64,000 bases of DNA from Actinacidiphila epipremni (lineage in GTDB: Bacteria > Actinomycetota > Actinomycetes > Streptomycetales > Streptomycetaceae). The stretch is taken from assembly GCF_012034175.1 (NCBI RefSeq), contig NZ_JAATEJ010000038.1:1-64000 (forward strand), in the 5' to 3' direction. The notes beneath the pieces were generated by a model. That model was not told where the DNA came from, made no database searches, and worked only from the letters and a program-made list of their open reading frames with translations. Positions 18,997 to 27,214 of this stretch are shown here, in pieces. Every line of letters begins with the position of its first letter. Position 1 is the stretch's first letter. The position numbers and the translations under genes are program-made.

Positions 18997-19485
18997 TCAG
19001 CGGTAGTTGACGAACTGCAGCGCGAAGTCCAGGTCCTTTCCCTTCAGCAGCGCCTGCACCGCCTGGAGGTCGTCCCGGCTCTTCGACGTCACCCGCAGCT
19101 CGTCCCCCTGCACCTGCGCCTTGACGCCCTTGGGCCCCTCGTCCCGGATGATCTTCGCGACCTTCTTGGCGTTGTCCTGCGAGATCCCCTCCTGGAGCGA
19201 GGCGAAGATCTTGTACTCCTTGCCGGACGGCTGGGGCTCCCCCGCGTCCAGCGCCTTGAGCGAGATCCCGCGCTTGACCAGCTTCGTCTCGAAGACGTCC
19301 AGGATCGCCTTGACGCGCTCCTCGGAGTTCGCCTCCATGAGGACCTTGTCCCCCGACCAGGAGATCGACGCCCCGACGTTCTTGAAGTCGTAGCGCTGCT
19401 GGATCTCCTTCGCGGCCTGGTTGAGGGCGTTGTCGACCTCCTGCCGCTCGACCTTCGAGACGATGTCGAAACTGGAGTCGGCCAT
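18997..19485 (-). CDS. yajQ: YajQ-family nucleotide/cyclic-di-GMP-binding protein
   Basis: A 162-residue YajQ protein, recognised from end to end ([20 protein letters not shown]..., [43 protein letters not shown]). The fold is two RRM/ferredoxin-like domains. A homologue in Xanthomonas binds cyclic di-GMP; the role in actinomycetes is not settled. AAGGAGCCC lies just before ATG 19485. It is convergent with the hemerythrin-like gene. Confidence 0.93.
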   Translation of the reverse strand: MADSSFDIVSKVERQEVDNALNQAAKEIQQRYDFKNVGASISWSGDKVLMEANSEERVKAILDVFETKLVKRGISLKALDAGEPQPSGKEYKIFASLQEGISQDNAKKVAKIIRDEGPKGVKAQVQGDELRVTSKSRDDLQAVQALLKGKDLDFALQFVNYR

Positions 19486-19724
19486 CTTCAGTGGGCTCCT
19501 TGGTGTGTTCCATCGGCGTTCGACCGGCGTTCGACCGGTCTCTCACTTCTCCACGGCCCGTCACCGAACCGTCCGCCACCAAGCCTAGCCACCGCCCCCC
19601 ACCCGCCGCGCCGACCAATCCCCTGATCAATCCGGTGGCGAACCACCCCCACGCATCAGGTATCGTTTACGTCGTCGCCCCGGCCCCCCGCCTCCCGCGG
19701 ACCGAGCCCACGGCGTCATCCCAT

Positions 19725-19806
19725 GGCGGTATGCCCGAGTGGCCAATGGGAGCGGACTGTAAATCCGTCGGCTTAGCCTACCGTGGTTCGAATCCACGTG
19801 CCGCCA
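19725..19806 (+). tRNA. tRNA-Tyr (GTA)
   Basis: An 82-base class II tRNA with a long variable arm. The acceptor stem GGCGGTA pairs with TGCCGCC, the anticodon loop contains GTA, and the T arm GTGGTTCGAATCCAC is intact. The discriminator base is A; CCA is not encoded. A strong terminator follows directly. Confidence 0.96.
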
Positions 19807-19813
19807 CATGGTG

Positions 19814-19855
19814 AAGGGCCCCTGACCAGCGCTTATGCTGGGCAGGGGCCCTTTC
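19814..19855 (+). terminator. Terminator of tRNA-Tyr
   Basis: A perfect 11-base stem (AAGGGCCCCTG / CAGGGGCCCTT), extended inside by CCAGC/GCTGG, ends in TTTCTGGTT eight bases after the tRNA. Confidence 0.85.
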
Positions 19856-20033
19856 TGGTTGTGTGGGGCGGTGGTTGTGTCGGCGCCGCCGGACGCTGCT
19901 CTTTGAAGTGGGCGGCCGGGGTTGCCGGGGCCGGAGCTTCGCCGGCAGCGCGGGGCTTCGATGTGAGCTGGTGCCGACTCGGCCTCGTCCTGCTGCATGG
20001 TACGAGCACGCCGCCGGGCGGGCGGTGCCCGCC

Positions 20034-20234
20034 ATGGCGCTGTGGGACCTGTTCGCCCTCGCCAACTTCCACCACTCCGTGGAGACATGGCTCCCGAACC
20101 ACCACGACCTCGGCTGGACCGACGCTCGCCTCGGGGCACCGGTCCGCAGCGAGGGCACCCGGCGCGGCCTAGGACCGGGGGACCGGGTGGTTACGGCTGA
20201 GGTCCGAGGTGGTGGGCGGGGCGGATGCCGATAG
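20034..20234 (+). CDS. Doubtful short ORF in the gap after tRNA-Tyr
   Basis: The 385 bases between the tRNA terminator and the MFS gene contain no recognised gene. One possible reading begins at ATG 20034 and gives 66 residues with a protein-like first half (MALWDLFALANFHHSVETW) and an arginine/glycine-rich second half that looks non-coding. No good ribosome binding site precedes it. It may be a gene remnant or chance. Confidence 0.2.
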   Translation: MALWDLFALANFHHSVETWLPNHHDLGWTDARLGAPVRSEGTRRGLGPGDRVVTAEVRGGGRGGCR

Positions 20235-20241
20235 TGGGGGG

Positions 20242-21521
20242 ATGCGTTCTTCAGCGGCCCGCGTGAGCCGGGCGGTACCTGGCGGGGCGGCGTATCTGGC
20301 CGCGCTGTTCGTCGACGCGCTCGGGTCGGGGCTGTACCTGCCGCTGACGCTGGTGTTCATCCGGGACGTCACCGGGCTGTCCGCGACGGCGGTCGGGCTC
20401 GGCGTCACCGTCGCGGCCGGCGTCGGGCTCGCGGCGAACCCGGTGGCCGGCGTCCTCGTCGACCGCTTCGGGGCCCGTACGGTTCTGGTCGGGACGTACG
20501 TGCTTCGCGCGGTCGGCTTCGCGCTCTACCCCGTCGTCGGGAGCTTCGCCGCACTCGTCGCCGTCGCCGCGCTGATCGCGGTCGGCGACCGCGCGTACTA
20601 CCCGGCCGCCTCCGGCTACACCGCCGCCGTCGCCGAGGGAGCGGAACGCGACCGGCTCTACGCGCTCGTCGCCATGGCCCGCAACGTCGGCTTCGGCGCC
20701 GGCGGGCTGCTGTCGGCGGCGGCACTCGCGCTGGCCGGCACGCACGGCTTCGGGCTGCTGGCCGCCGTCAACGCCGCGAGCTTCCTCGCCGCCGCCGGGT
20801 GCCTCGCCCTCGCCGCGCCAAGTACCGCCGTGCCCCCGCGCGCGCCCACCGTGAAGAAGCCCGCCGCCGCGCCGCGCGGCGGCTACCGGGCCGTCCTCGC
20901 CGACCGGCCCTTCCTCTCCCTCGTCGCCGCCGAACAGGCCTTCACCCTCGCCCACTCCGTGCTCCCGGTCGCCCTGCCCCTCTACGCCGTGACCGTCCTC
21001 GACGCCCCGCCGGCCGTCCTCGGCATCCTCTACACCCTCACACCGCACTGCTCGTCGTGACCCAGCTCCCCGTCCGCCGCCTCCAGGCCGGGGCCCGCCG
21101 CACCCACGCGCTGGCCCTCGGCGGCGCCGTCTTCGCGCTGTCCTGCGGCGCGTACGCGGCCGTCGCCCGGCTGCCGCACGGGGCCTGGCAGATCGCCGGC
21201 CTGGTCGCCGCGACCCTCGTCTACACCGCCGGCGAGCTCCTGCACACCGCCCCGTCCGCCGCGCTCGCCGCCTCCGCCGCGCCGGCCCACATCCGCGGAC
21301 GCTACCTCGCCGTCCACCAGCTGACCTGGGCCGTCGCCGCGATCATCGCCCCGGCCGGCTTCTCCGCCCTCCTCGACACCGCCGGCTGGCTCCTCTGGGC
21401 CGCCCTCGGCGCCCTCCTGCTCCTGGCCTGCGCCGCGGTCCTCCGCCTCGCCGGCCGGCTGCCCACCGAAGCGGTCTCCCCGGCTGCCCGCCCCCGCCGG
21501 CCGGTGGCCGACCCGGTGTGA
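20242..21521 (+). pseudogene. MFS transporter interrupted by a one-base frameshift
   Basis: Two reading frames together encode one MFS transporter of about 426 residues. Frame 1 runs from ATG 20242 to a stop at 21060 and covers the N-terminal six membrane segments, including LVDRFGARTVLV, the family loop 2-3 motif, and the start of the second half. The second frame continues the same protein from about 21039 (TALLVVTQLPVRRLQAG) to 21521. Restoring one A in CTC-ACACC near 21040 joins them as YTLNTALLVV. The coding quality on both sides is normal, so the lesion is very recent or a sequencing error. The drug or solute exported is unknown. Confidence 0.8.
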
Positions 21522-21551
21522 GCGCGCGGCTGCGCCCGGCGCCCAGGAGAG

Positions 21552-21770
21552 TCAGAAGAGCCGGGCCGGCGGGTCGTCGTCGAGGTCGGGAAGGGTGTCC
21601 TGCCAGGCGTCGGCTTCGGAGAGCGGCATCTGGCGCATGCTGCCCGGGCACAGCACGAGGGAGCGGCGGTCCGTCTTGTGGTCGTGGACGACGCCGTAGC
21701 CGGAGCGGCGCGTCGGCACGAGGGCGACGGGACGGCCGCAGCTCGGGCAGTGGATTCTCGGGGCGCGCAT
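21552..21770 (-). CDS. Small CxxC protein, function unknown
   Basis: A 72-residue protein with one CPSCGRP motif near the N-terminus (residues 8-11), a basic middle and an acidic C-terminus (LPDLDDDPPARLF). The single CxxC pair plus a later cysteine (LVLCPGS) suggests half of a zinc ribbon. The short length, clean start at ATG 21770 and normal codon use support a real gene. It has no recognised family that I can name. It is convergent with the frameshifted MFS gene. Confidence 0.6.
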   Translation of the reverse strand: MRAPRIHCPSCGRPVALVPTRRSGYGVVHDHKTDRRSLVLCPGSMRQMPLSEADAWQDTLPDLDDDPPARLF

Positions 21771-21818
21771 ATTTACCAGGGTGCCTGAGATCGGCGGGGA
21801 GAGGCGTGCGGCCCCGCT

Positions 21819-21872
21819 ATATGCGCAGCCTTGCGACTCGCGGCCATATGCAGAGCCTCGCGGCTCGCGCGG
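21819..21872. repeat. Imperfect 27-base tandem repeat
   Basis: Two adjacent 27-base units beginning ATATGC (21819-21845 and 21846-21872) agree at about 20 of 27 positions. They lie in the 130-base gap between two genes on the minus strand, upstream of the small CxxC gene. Confidence 0.55.
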
Positions 21873-21900
21873 CAGGTACGGAGCACGGCGGGGGAGCCTT

Positions 21901-22503
21901 TCAGCCGAGGTCGGGGTCAGGGTCGGCGTCGGCGTCGGGGGAGCCGTCAGTGTCAGCGCCGGGGCCGCCGTGGGTACGCGCGAAGTCCGCGAGGGCTTCG
22001 AAGTCGCCGTCACGCAACCCCACACGCGGATCCACGTGGTGCAGCAGCGCAGGCCCGGCATGGTGAGCGGCCACATACGCGTGGTCGAGCGCGCTCTGCT
22101 CGTCGTCCACCCAGGCGAAGGGGCGACCGCCCGCGTACGCGACGATCGCCGTCGTCTTCCAGTGCACGCCGTCCGGCCGCTCCCGCAGCAGCGCCTCGCC
22201 GAAGTCGACGAACGGCAGCCGCGGGAGGTCCAGGACCGGGGCGATCCAGCGGTTGGCGTCGTCCATCCACGTCGTCGCCCACACCAGGGCGCAGCCGAGG
22301 CCGAGCAGGGCGGGCCCGTGCGCCGGGTTGAGCCACACGCGCAGCATGCGCGCCCGGCCGAGCGGGCCCTCGTCCCGCCCGAACGGCACCCTGATCGTCG
22401 TGTAGCCGGCGGGCCGCCGCTCCGGCTGGGCCGCGTACGGATTGAGCGGCCCGTCCACGTCCAGGAAGAGCAGCGGCGCGCCTGCGACCTCTCCGCTGTC
22501 CAT
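21901..22503 (-). CDS. HAD-like hydrolase-related protein
   Basis: A 200-residue protein starting with LLFLDVDGPLNPYA, a HAD motif I (DxD) as in the HAD domains of the Swiss-army-knife RNA-repair type group. A later WVDDE could be the metal-binding motif IV (about residue 130). A central lysine-containing motif is not obvious. The C-terminal 25 residues are low complexity (glycine, aspartate, proline). Phosphatase activity is plausible but unproven. It begins at ATG 22503. Confidence 0.7.
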   Translation of the reverse strand: MDSGEVAGAPLLFLDVDGPLNPYAAQPERRPAGYTTIRVPFGRDEGPLGRARMLRVWLNPAHGPALLGLGCALVWATTWMDDANRWIAPVLDLPRLPFVDFGEALLRERPDGVHWKTTAIVAYAGGRPFAWVDDEQSALDHAYVAAHHAGPALLHHVDPRVGLRDGDFEALADFARTHGGPGADTDGSPDADADPDPDLG

Positions 22504-22558
22504 GCCCCGAGCATCGCACCCGGGTACGACAACCCGGCCCGGGCCGCCCGCGCAGGGC

Positions 22559-23215
22559 TCAGCGCAGGCCGGCCACCGCCGAGGCGATCTCGGTGTCGCC
22601 GGAGACCAGCTCCAGCGTCAGGCCCGCCGTTGCCGGTGTCTCCAGCAGCTCGACCAGCACCGCCGCCACGTCGTCCCGCGGGACCGTTCCGCGGCCGGTG
22701 GACCCGGCGGAGATCCGGACCCGGCCCGTACCGGCGTCGTTCGTCAGGGAGCCGGGGCGCAGGATCGTCCAGTCCAGGGTCGTCCGCGCCCGTACGGCGT
22801 CGTCGGCGGCGCCCTTGGCGCGCAGATACGCCTGGAAGACCGGGTCGTCGTTCGTCGCCTCGGCGTCCGCGCCCATCGACGACACGACCAGGAAGCGGCG
22901 CACGCCCGCGCGTTCGGCGGCGTCGGCGAGCAGGACGGCCGCGTCGCGGTCGACGGTCTGCTTGCGGTCCACGCCGCTGCCGGCCCCGGCGCCCGCCGCG
23001 AACACGGCGGCGTCCGCGCCCGCCAGCACGGTCGCCAGGGACTCTGCGGGCGTGGCCTCCAGGTCGAGTACGAAGGGCTGCGCGCCCGTCGCCCGTACGT
23101 CGTCGGCCTGGTCGGGGTTGCGGATGAGGCCGACCGCCACGTCGCCCCGGGCGGACAGGAGGCGTGCCAGGCGCTGTGCGACCTGCCCGTGGCCGCCGGC
23201 GATTACGATGCGCAT
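22559..23215 (-). CDS. NAD(P)-binding atypical short-chain dehydrogenase
   Basis: A 218-residue Rossmann-fold protein of the NmrA/atypical SDR type. The dinucleotide-binding motif is IAGGHGQVAQRLARLL (residues 5-20). VSSMGAD follows, and the YLRAKGAAD segment holds the tyrosine-to-lysine region of the family. A DWTILRPGSL motif leads to a short substrate-binding region. These proteins act as NAD(P)H-dependent reductases or redox sensors; the substrate is unknown. ATG 23215. Confidence 0.85.
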   Translation of the reverse strand: MRIVIAGGHGQVAQRLARLLSARGDVAVGLIRNPDQADDVRATGAQPFVLDLEATPAESLATVLAGADAAVFAAGAGAGSGVDRKQTVDRDAAVLLADAAERAGVRRFLVVSSMGADAEATNDDPVFQAYLRAKGAADDAVRARTTLDWTILRPGSLTNDAGTGRVRISAGSTGRGTVPRDDVAAVLVELLETPATAGLTLELVSGDTEIASAVAGLR

Positions 23216-23331
23216 GCCGCGACGTTACGTGCTGCCGCCGCCGTACGCCGCGGGGCGCGCCGGACGCAGGCCCATGACGGCACGTCAGCCCCGAGCAGCC
23301 GCCAGCCCCTAAGCAGCCCCCGGAGGGCCGC

Positions 23332-24597
23332 TCACCCCTCCCGGTGCGACTGCCGCGGCAGGTCCAGCGCCGGATCCCCCGCGGTGTCGCAGTATTCGCG
23401 CACCGCGCTCGTACGGGACACCACCCGCCCCTGGTGGATGACGACCCGGCTGTACGCCAGCGACAGGATGCCCTCCACCGACTCCCCGCGCACCGCCAGC
23501 AGTTCCGCCGGGAAGCCGGCCTCGACCCGCACCGCCGGAAGCCCCAGCACCGCACGCGCCCGGGTGCTGATCAGCTCGTACGACCGCAGCGGATCGCACT
23601 CACCGTACGAGGCGAGGAGGAACGCGGCCTCCAGCGGATCGCCCCGCCCCACCGGATTGGCCAGGTCCGACAGCGCCCCGCTCCCCGCGGCGACCGGCAC
23701 CCCGGCGCGGCGCAGCAGCCGTACCGGGGTGTGCAGCCCCGCGGCGCCCCGGCGCACCGTCTCCAGGCCGCCGCAGCCCCCCGCCGGCAGCGTCACGACA
23801 CGGACGCCCGCGGCGGCGAGGTGCTCGGCTGCGCGTACTGCCACGTCACGCGGCAATGTGCCGAGCCCGTGGCAAGGGCCGAGGGTGACGCCCGGGCGCA
23901 GCCCGCCGGTCATCGCGGCGAGCCGGGCCAGGCGCACCGGGTCGTCGGCGGCGGTGTGCAGGTCCACCGGCACGCCGAACTCCGCGGCGAGCGCGACCAC
24001 CGCCTCGGCGTGCCCACTGGGGTCGGGGTCGAGGTCCGGGCAGCCGCCCACCGCCGAGGCGCCCATCTTCAGCGCGTCCCGCAATACGCCGAGCCCGTCC
24101 GCGCCCGCCGCCCCCGTCAGCAGCCGCGGCACCGCGACCACCTGTACGTCCACCAGCCCGCGCAGCGCCCGCCTGGCCTGGAGCACCGCCTCAAGTGCCC
24201 GCAGCCCGTGCACGTCACCGACCCGCACATGGCTGCGTACGGCCGTCGCCCCGTGGCCGAGTTGCAGCAGCGCGGCCTCGGTCGCCCGGCGCTGCACATC
24301 TGCCACGGCGTTGTCGGGCGGGCCCGTGCAGCCGGCGGTCAGGGCGAGGTCGAGGTGGGCGTGCGGTTCGGCGGGCGCGGGCAGCAGCAGATAGCCGCGC
24401 AGGTCGATACGCGTCCCCGCGCCCTGCCGGGCCGTGCCCGCGGAACCGCCGGGGGTGCCGAGGCTGCCCGCCGTGCCGACGGCCTCGATGCGCGGGCCGC
24501 TCAGCCGTACGTCGACGGTCCGCCCGTCGGTGAGGCGGGCGCCGCACAGCAGCAGGGTGGCGGTCTCGGCGGCGGTACCGCGCGGGCTGTCGGTCAT
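23332..24597 (-). CDS. Amidohydrolase of the cytosine-deaminase type with altered active site
   Basis: A 421-residue amidohydrolase-superfamily protein with the usual N-terminal beta-sandwich part and TIM-barrel core. The metal motif HxH is present (His79, His81 in EPHAHLD), as are His214 (DLHTAADD) and His243 (PCHGLGTL). By my reading against E. coli cytosine deaminase, the catalytic Glu following the third histidine is Ala217, and the Asp of the GHDD motif is replaced (GSGALSD, with Asp311 nearby as the only candidate). It may act on another substrate or be a non-catalytic relative. ATG 24597. Confidence 0.72.
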   Translation of the reverse strand: MTDSPRGTAAETATLLLCGARLTDGRTVDVRLSGPRIEAVGTAGSLGTPGGSAGTARQGAGTRIDLRGYLLLPAPAEPHAHLDLALTAGCTGPPDNAVADVQRRATEAALLQLGHGATAVRSHVRVGDVHGLRALEAVLQARRALRGLVDVQVVAVPRLLTGAAGADGLGVLRDALKMGASAVGGCPDLDPDPSGHAEAVVALAAEFGVPVDLHTAADDPVRLARLAAMTGGLRPGVTLGPCHGLGTLPRDVAVRAAEHLAAAGVRVVTLPAGGCGGLETVRRGAAGLHTPVRLLRRAGVPVAAGSGALSDLANPVGRGDPLEAAFLLASYGECDPLRSYELISTRARAVLGLPAVRVEAGFPAELLAVRGESVEGILSLAYSRVVIHQGRVVSRTSAVREYCDTAGDPALDLPRQSHREG

Positions 24598-24818
24598 CGC
24601 GCTCCTCCGGTGCTGGGTGGCTCCCGCCGGGTGACGGGGCAGCGGGGCGGACGATCACGCATGGTCGAGCCTAGGGCCAGGCCGCTCGCACGGCCGGTAA
24701 GCAGCCGCAGGACACCCGCCAGGGGTGTATTAGTCGTACAGTCGGACGGCGTTCGGCCGGGTGCTCGCACCGGCGGCGACCTGTCCGCTGAGCCCGATGT
24801 GCCCCTCCGGATACGGAT

Positions 24819-24847
24819 TTCACGTATCGCAGCGGACCGTGTAATGT
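24819..24847 (+). promoter_or_regulatory. Promoter of the tRNA-Thr/tRNA-Met unit
   Basis: TTCACG (24819-24824), a 17-base spacer and TAATGT (24842-24847) lie just upstream of the tRNA-Thr gene, which begins 12 bases after the -10 box. Confidence 0.6.
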
Positions 24848-24858
24848 CTTCCTCGCTC

Positions 24859-24931
24859 GCCCCAATAGCTCAGTCGGTAGAGCGTCTCCATGGTAAGGAG
24901 AAGGTCTACGGTTCGATTCCGTATTGGGGCT
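24859..24931 (+). tRNA. tRNA-Thr (GGT)
   Basis: A 73-base tRNA. Acceptor GCCCCAA pairs with TTGGGGC, the anticodon stem TCTCC/GGAGA encloses the loop ATGGTAA (anticodon GGT), and the T arm CGGTTCGATTCCG is intact. It shares a likely transcript with tRNA-Met 46 bases downstream. Confidence 0.96.
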
Positions 24932-24977
24932 CTGGTGGATCGGGTCCCCGCCGTGCAGGCGGGGTTCGGTTCATCGA

Positions 24978-25050
24978 AGCGGCGTAGCTCAGTCGGTAGA
25001 GCAAGCGGCTCATAATCGCTGTGTCACCGGTTCAAGTCCGGTCGCCGCTA
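24978..25050 (+). tRNA. tRNA-Met (CAT), elongator
   Basis: A 73-base tRNA. Acceptor AGCGGCG pairs with CGCCGCT, and the anticodon loop CTCATAA gives CAT. The paired first acceptor position indicates an elongator rather than an initiator tRNA. rpmG follows after a terminator-like hairpin. Confidence 0.93.
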
Positions 25051-25056
25051 CTTTGC

Positions 25057-25092
25057 GTAGCCGATTGTGGGATCGGTTCCCCAATCGGCTAC
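25057..25092 (+). terminator. Hairpin after tRNA-Met
   Basis: A perfect 11-base stem (GTAGCCGATTG / CAATCGGCTAC) with a 14-base loop is followed by TCTTCCTGTGTT. It probably ends the tRNA transcript before rpmG. Confidence 0.75.
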
Positions 25093-25133
25093 TCTTCCTG
25101 TGTTGTCATACCCGTTCGTCAAGGAGCACTCAC

Positions 25134-25298
25134 GTGGCCGCCACCGACGTCCGCCCGAAGATCACGCTGGCCTGCGTGGAGTGCAAGGAGCGGAACTACA
25201 TCACCAAGAAGAACCGGCGTAACGACCCGGACCGTCTTGAGATCAAGAAGCACTGCCCGCGTTGCAACGCGCACACCGCGCACCGCGAGACGCGCTGA
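25134..25298 (+). CDS. rpmG: 50S ribosomal protein L33, cysteine-containing form
   Basis: A 54-residue L33 with two CxxC pairs (Cys14/Cys17 and Cys41/Cys44) that form a zinc ribbon. This is the zinc-binding paralogue; many actinomycetes also have a cysteine-free copy used when zinc is scarce. GTG 25134 follows CAAGGAGCACTCAC. The position beside the MaoC pair and upstream of secE-nusG is conserved in actinomycetes. A strong terminator follows at 25338-25381. Confidence 0.97.
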   Translation: MAATDVRPKITLACVECKERNYITKKNRRNDPDRLEIKKHCPRCNAHTAHRETR

Positions 25299-25337
25299 CC
25301 CCGCTCGCCGGCATCCGCCGCGCACCAGGCCGTAACA

Positions 25338-25381
25338 CCGCGAGGCCGTCCCCGTAGCAGAACCGGGGGACGGCCTCGCGG
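25338..25381 (+). terminator. Terminator of rpmG
   Basis: A perfect 16-base stem (CCGCGAGGCCGTCCCC and its complement) with a 12-base loop lies 40 bases after the rpmG stop. No U tract. Confidence 0.85.
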
Positions 25382-25452
25382 CATGCAACCCGTGTGATCC
25401 GCCGACGTATCCGCGGGCAGACTCGTGACCCGCCGCACACCCTGAGGTGCCG

Positions 25453-25956
25453 ATGGCTCTGGACCAGTCGTTCGTCGGGCGGGCCTACCCGCCCACCGCC
25501 CCCTACGAGGTCGGCCGGGAGAAGATCCGCGAGTTCGCCGAGGCGATCGGCGACCCGAACCCGGCCTATGTGGACCCCGACGCCGCGAAGGCGCTCGGCC
25601 ACCCCGACGTGATCGCGCCGCCCACCTTCGCCTTCGCCATCACGTACAAGGCGGCGGGCATCGTGATCGCCGACCCCGAACTCGGCCTGGACTACAGCCG
25701 GGTCGTGCACGGGGACCAGAAGTTCGCCTATACGCGCCCGCTGCGGGCCGGCGACCGGTTGACGGTGAGCTCCACGATCGAGTCGGTCAAGACGCTCGCC
25801 GGCAACGACATCCTGGACGTCCGCGGCGAGGTCCACGACGAGACCGGCGCCCACGTCGTCACCGCCTGGACCAAGCTCGTCGCCCGCGCGCTCGACGCCG
25901 ACGCCGGGCAGGGCACCGAGGAAGGCGCCCAGGGCGCCCAGGACGGGGGCGCGTGA
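25453..25956 (+). CDS. MaoC-like FAS1-type dehydratase N-terminal subunit (HadA-like)
   Basis: A 167-residue single hot-dog protein of the family containing mycobacterial HadA. It has DQSFVGRAYPPTAPYEVGREKIREFAEAIGDPNPAY and the VIAPPTFAFAI segment, but not the catalytic Asp/His hydratase motif, which is supplied by its partner. In mycobacteria HadA-HadB is a (3R)-hydroxyacyl-ACP dehydratase; here the substrate is unknown. ATG 25453 follows GAGGTG closely; a GTG at 25447 is possible. The stop shares one base with the next ATG, so the two subunits are coupled. The C-terminal 20 residues are low complexity. Confidence 0.88.
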   Translation: MALDQSFVGRAYPPTAPYEVGREKIREFAEAIGDPNPAYVDPDAAKALGHPDVIAPPTFAFAITYKAAGIVIADPELGLDYSRVVHGDQKFAYTRPLRAGDRLTVSSTIESVKTLAGNDILDVRGEVHDETGAHVVTAWTKLVARALDADAGQGTEEGAQGAQDGGA

Positions 25957-26384
25957 TGGCGGCGAGCATTTCCTACGACGACGTCGAGGTCGGCACCGAG
26001 CTGCCCGCGCAGAGCTTCCCGGTCACCAGGGCGACGCTGGTGCGGTACGCGGGCGCGTCCGGCGACTTCAACCCGATCCACTGGAACGAGAAGTTCGCCC
26101 GCGAGGTCGGGCTGCCGGACGTGATCGCGCACGGCATGTTCACCATGGCCTCCGCGGCCCGGGTGGTCACCGACTGGGCCGGCGACCCGGCGGCCGTCGT
26201 GGAGTACGGCGTGCGCTTCACCAAGCCGGTCGTGGTGCCCAACGACGACAAGGGCGCGCTGATCGAGGTCTCCGCCAAGGTCGCCGTCAAGCTCGACGAC
26301 AAGCGGGTCCGCGTCGACCTCGTCGCGACCTCCGCCGGGCAGAAGGTGCTGGGCATGGCCCGCGCGGTCGTCCAGCTCAGCTGA
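25956..26384 (+). CDS. MaoC-like hydratase/dehydratase catalytic subunit (HadB-like)
   Basis: A 142-residue hot-dog protein with the complete MaoC hydratase motif YAGASGDFNPIHWNE (about residues 30-44), where the Asp and His are catalytic, followed by the GLPDVIAHGMFTM loop. With the upstream HadA-like protein it should form a heterodimeric (3R)-hydroxyacyl thioester dehydratase. ATG 25956 shares one base with the previous stop; a GTG three bases upstream overlaps it by three. There is no third HadC-like gene, unlike the mycobacterial cluster. Confidence 0.9.
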   Translation: MAASISYDDVEVGTELPAQSFPVTRATLVRYAGASGDFNPIHWNEKFAREVGLPDVIAHGMFTMASAARVVTDWAGDPAAVVEYGVRFTKPVVVPNDDKGALIEVSAKVAVKLDDKRVRVDLVATSAGQKVLGMARAVVQLS

Positions 26385-26510
26385 GCCGCCACCGGACCCG
26401 CGCCCGGGCGTGACCCGCGACCGGACCCGCGGCCAGGCGTGACCCATGGCCGAGCCCGACCCGTACCCGGGCACCCATGGCCACGCGCCCGCAACCCTGC
26501 GCCCATAGCC

Positions 26511-26553
26511 ACGTGTAAGGACCGCCCGCCCATGGCAGGCGGTCCTTACACGT
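26511..26553. terminator. Perfect 16-base inverted repeat after the dehydratase pair
   Basis: ACGTGTAAGGACCGCC (26511-26526) is exactly complementary to 26538-26553, with an 11-base loop. It lies between the dehydratase operon and the TetR promoter and is probably their transcription boundary. The preceding 120 bases contain diverged direct repeats of GACCGGACCCGCG-like and CCATGGCCACG-like units and no gene. Confidence 0.7.
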
Positions 26554-26610
26554 TCCCCGGCCCGTGCCCCGCCCCGTTCCCCGCCGCCGAGAAGAACCCC
26601 CCGCCCCCAC

Positions 26611-26640
26611 TTGACTCAGGTAGTGATTGGCCACTAACTT
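26611..26640 (+). promoter_or_regulatory. Promoter of the TetR gene, probably giving a leaderless mRNA
   Basis: TTGACT (26611-26616), an 18-base spacer and TAACTT (26635-26640) form a good vegetative promoter. The ATG at 26648 is seven bases beyond the -10 box, about where transcription should start, so the mRNA is probably leaderless. Confidence 0.65.
26621..26637. promoter_or_regulatory. Probable TetR operator 1 (autoregulation)
   Basis: TAGTGATTGGCCACTAA lies inside the spacer and reaches the -10 box of the TetR promoter. Read on the minus strand it is TTAGTGGCCAATCACTA, matching the site at 27307 in TTAGT-NNN-CAAT-N-ACTA. Its TAGTG/CACTA arms are inverted. Bound repressor would block RNA polymerase. 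Confidence 0.6.
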
Positions 26641-26647
26641 AAGACCC

Positions 26648-27202
26648 ATGGTCAGGATGAGCGCAGAAGAGCGGCGCGAGAGCGTCATCCGCGCGGCGAT
26701 GAGCGAGTTCGCCCACGGCGGCTACAACGGCACGTCGACCGAGGCGATCGCCCGCCGTGTCGGCGTCTCGCAGCCGTACCTCTTCCGGCTCTTCCCGAAC
26801 AAGCAGGCCATCTTCCTGGCCGCCTCGCGGCACTGCATCGAGACCACCGCCCGGCTCTTCGAGGAGTGCGCCACCGGCCTCGCCCCCGAGGAGCGGCTGC
26901 CGGCGATGGCCAGGGCGTACCAGAAGATGATCCACGACGACCCCGAGCGGCTGCTGATGCAGATGCAGACATACGTCGCGGTCGCCTCCGCGGAGGCCGC
27001 CGGGGACCACGCCTTCGGCGAGGCGGTCCGCACCGCGTGGGAGGGCCTGTGGGACACCATCAGCGCGCAGCTCGGCGCGGACGTCGACGAGACCACGCAG
27101 TTCCTCGCCTACGGGATGCTCATCAACACCCTGGTGTCGATGGGCTTCCCCGCCGGCCACCGGATCTGGGAGGGCTTCTACGAAGCGGGCCGGCCGCAAT
27201 GA
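26648..27202 (+). CDS. TetR-family transcriptional repressor
   Basis: A 184-residue TetR regulator. The N-terminal helix-turn-helix is typical (EERRESVIRAAMSEFAHGGYNGTSTEAIARRVGVSQPYLFRLFPNKQAIF, about residues 6-55); the remaining all-helical part should bind an inducer. ATG 26648 is chosen because the promoter places the transcript start there. It sits directly upstream of a drug-efflux type MFS gene, and both promoters carry the same inverted-repeat motif. The simplest model is repression of its own gene and the efflux gene until a toxic ligand binds. The ligand is unknown. Confidence 0.92.
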   Translation: MVRMSAEERRESVIRAAMSEFAHGGYNGTSTEAIARRVGVSQPYLFRLFPNKQAIFLAASRHCIETTARLFEECATGLAPEERLPAMARAYQKMIHDDPERLLMQMQTYVAVASAEAAGDHAFGEAVRTAWEGLWDTISAQLGADVDETTQFLAYGMLINTLVSMGFPAGHRIWEGFYEAGRPQ

Positions 27203-27214
27203 CCGGCCGCCGAC

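Noticed and set aside
19725-19806. tRNA-Tyr, tRNA-Thr, tRNA-Met and tRNA-Trp 3' ends as integration sites
   Set aside because: I found no duplicated tRNA 3' fragment and no integrase or phage genes in the window.
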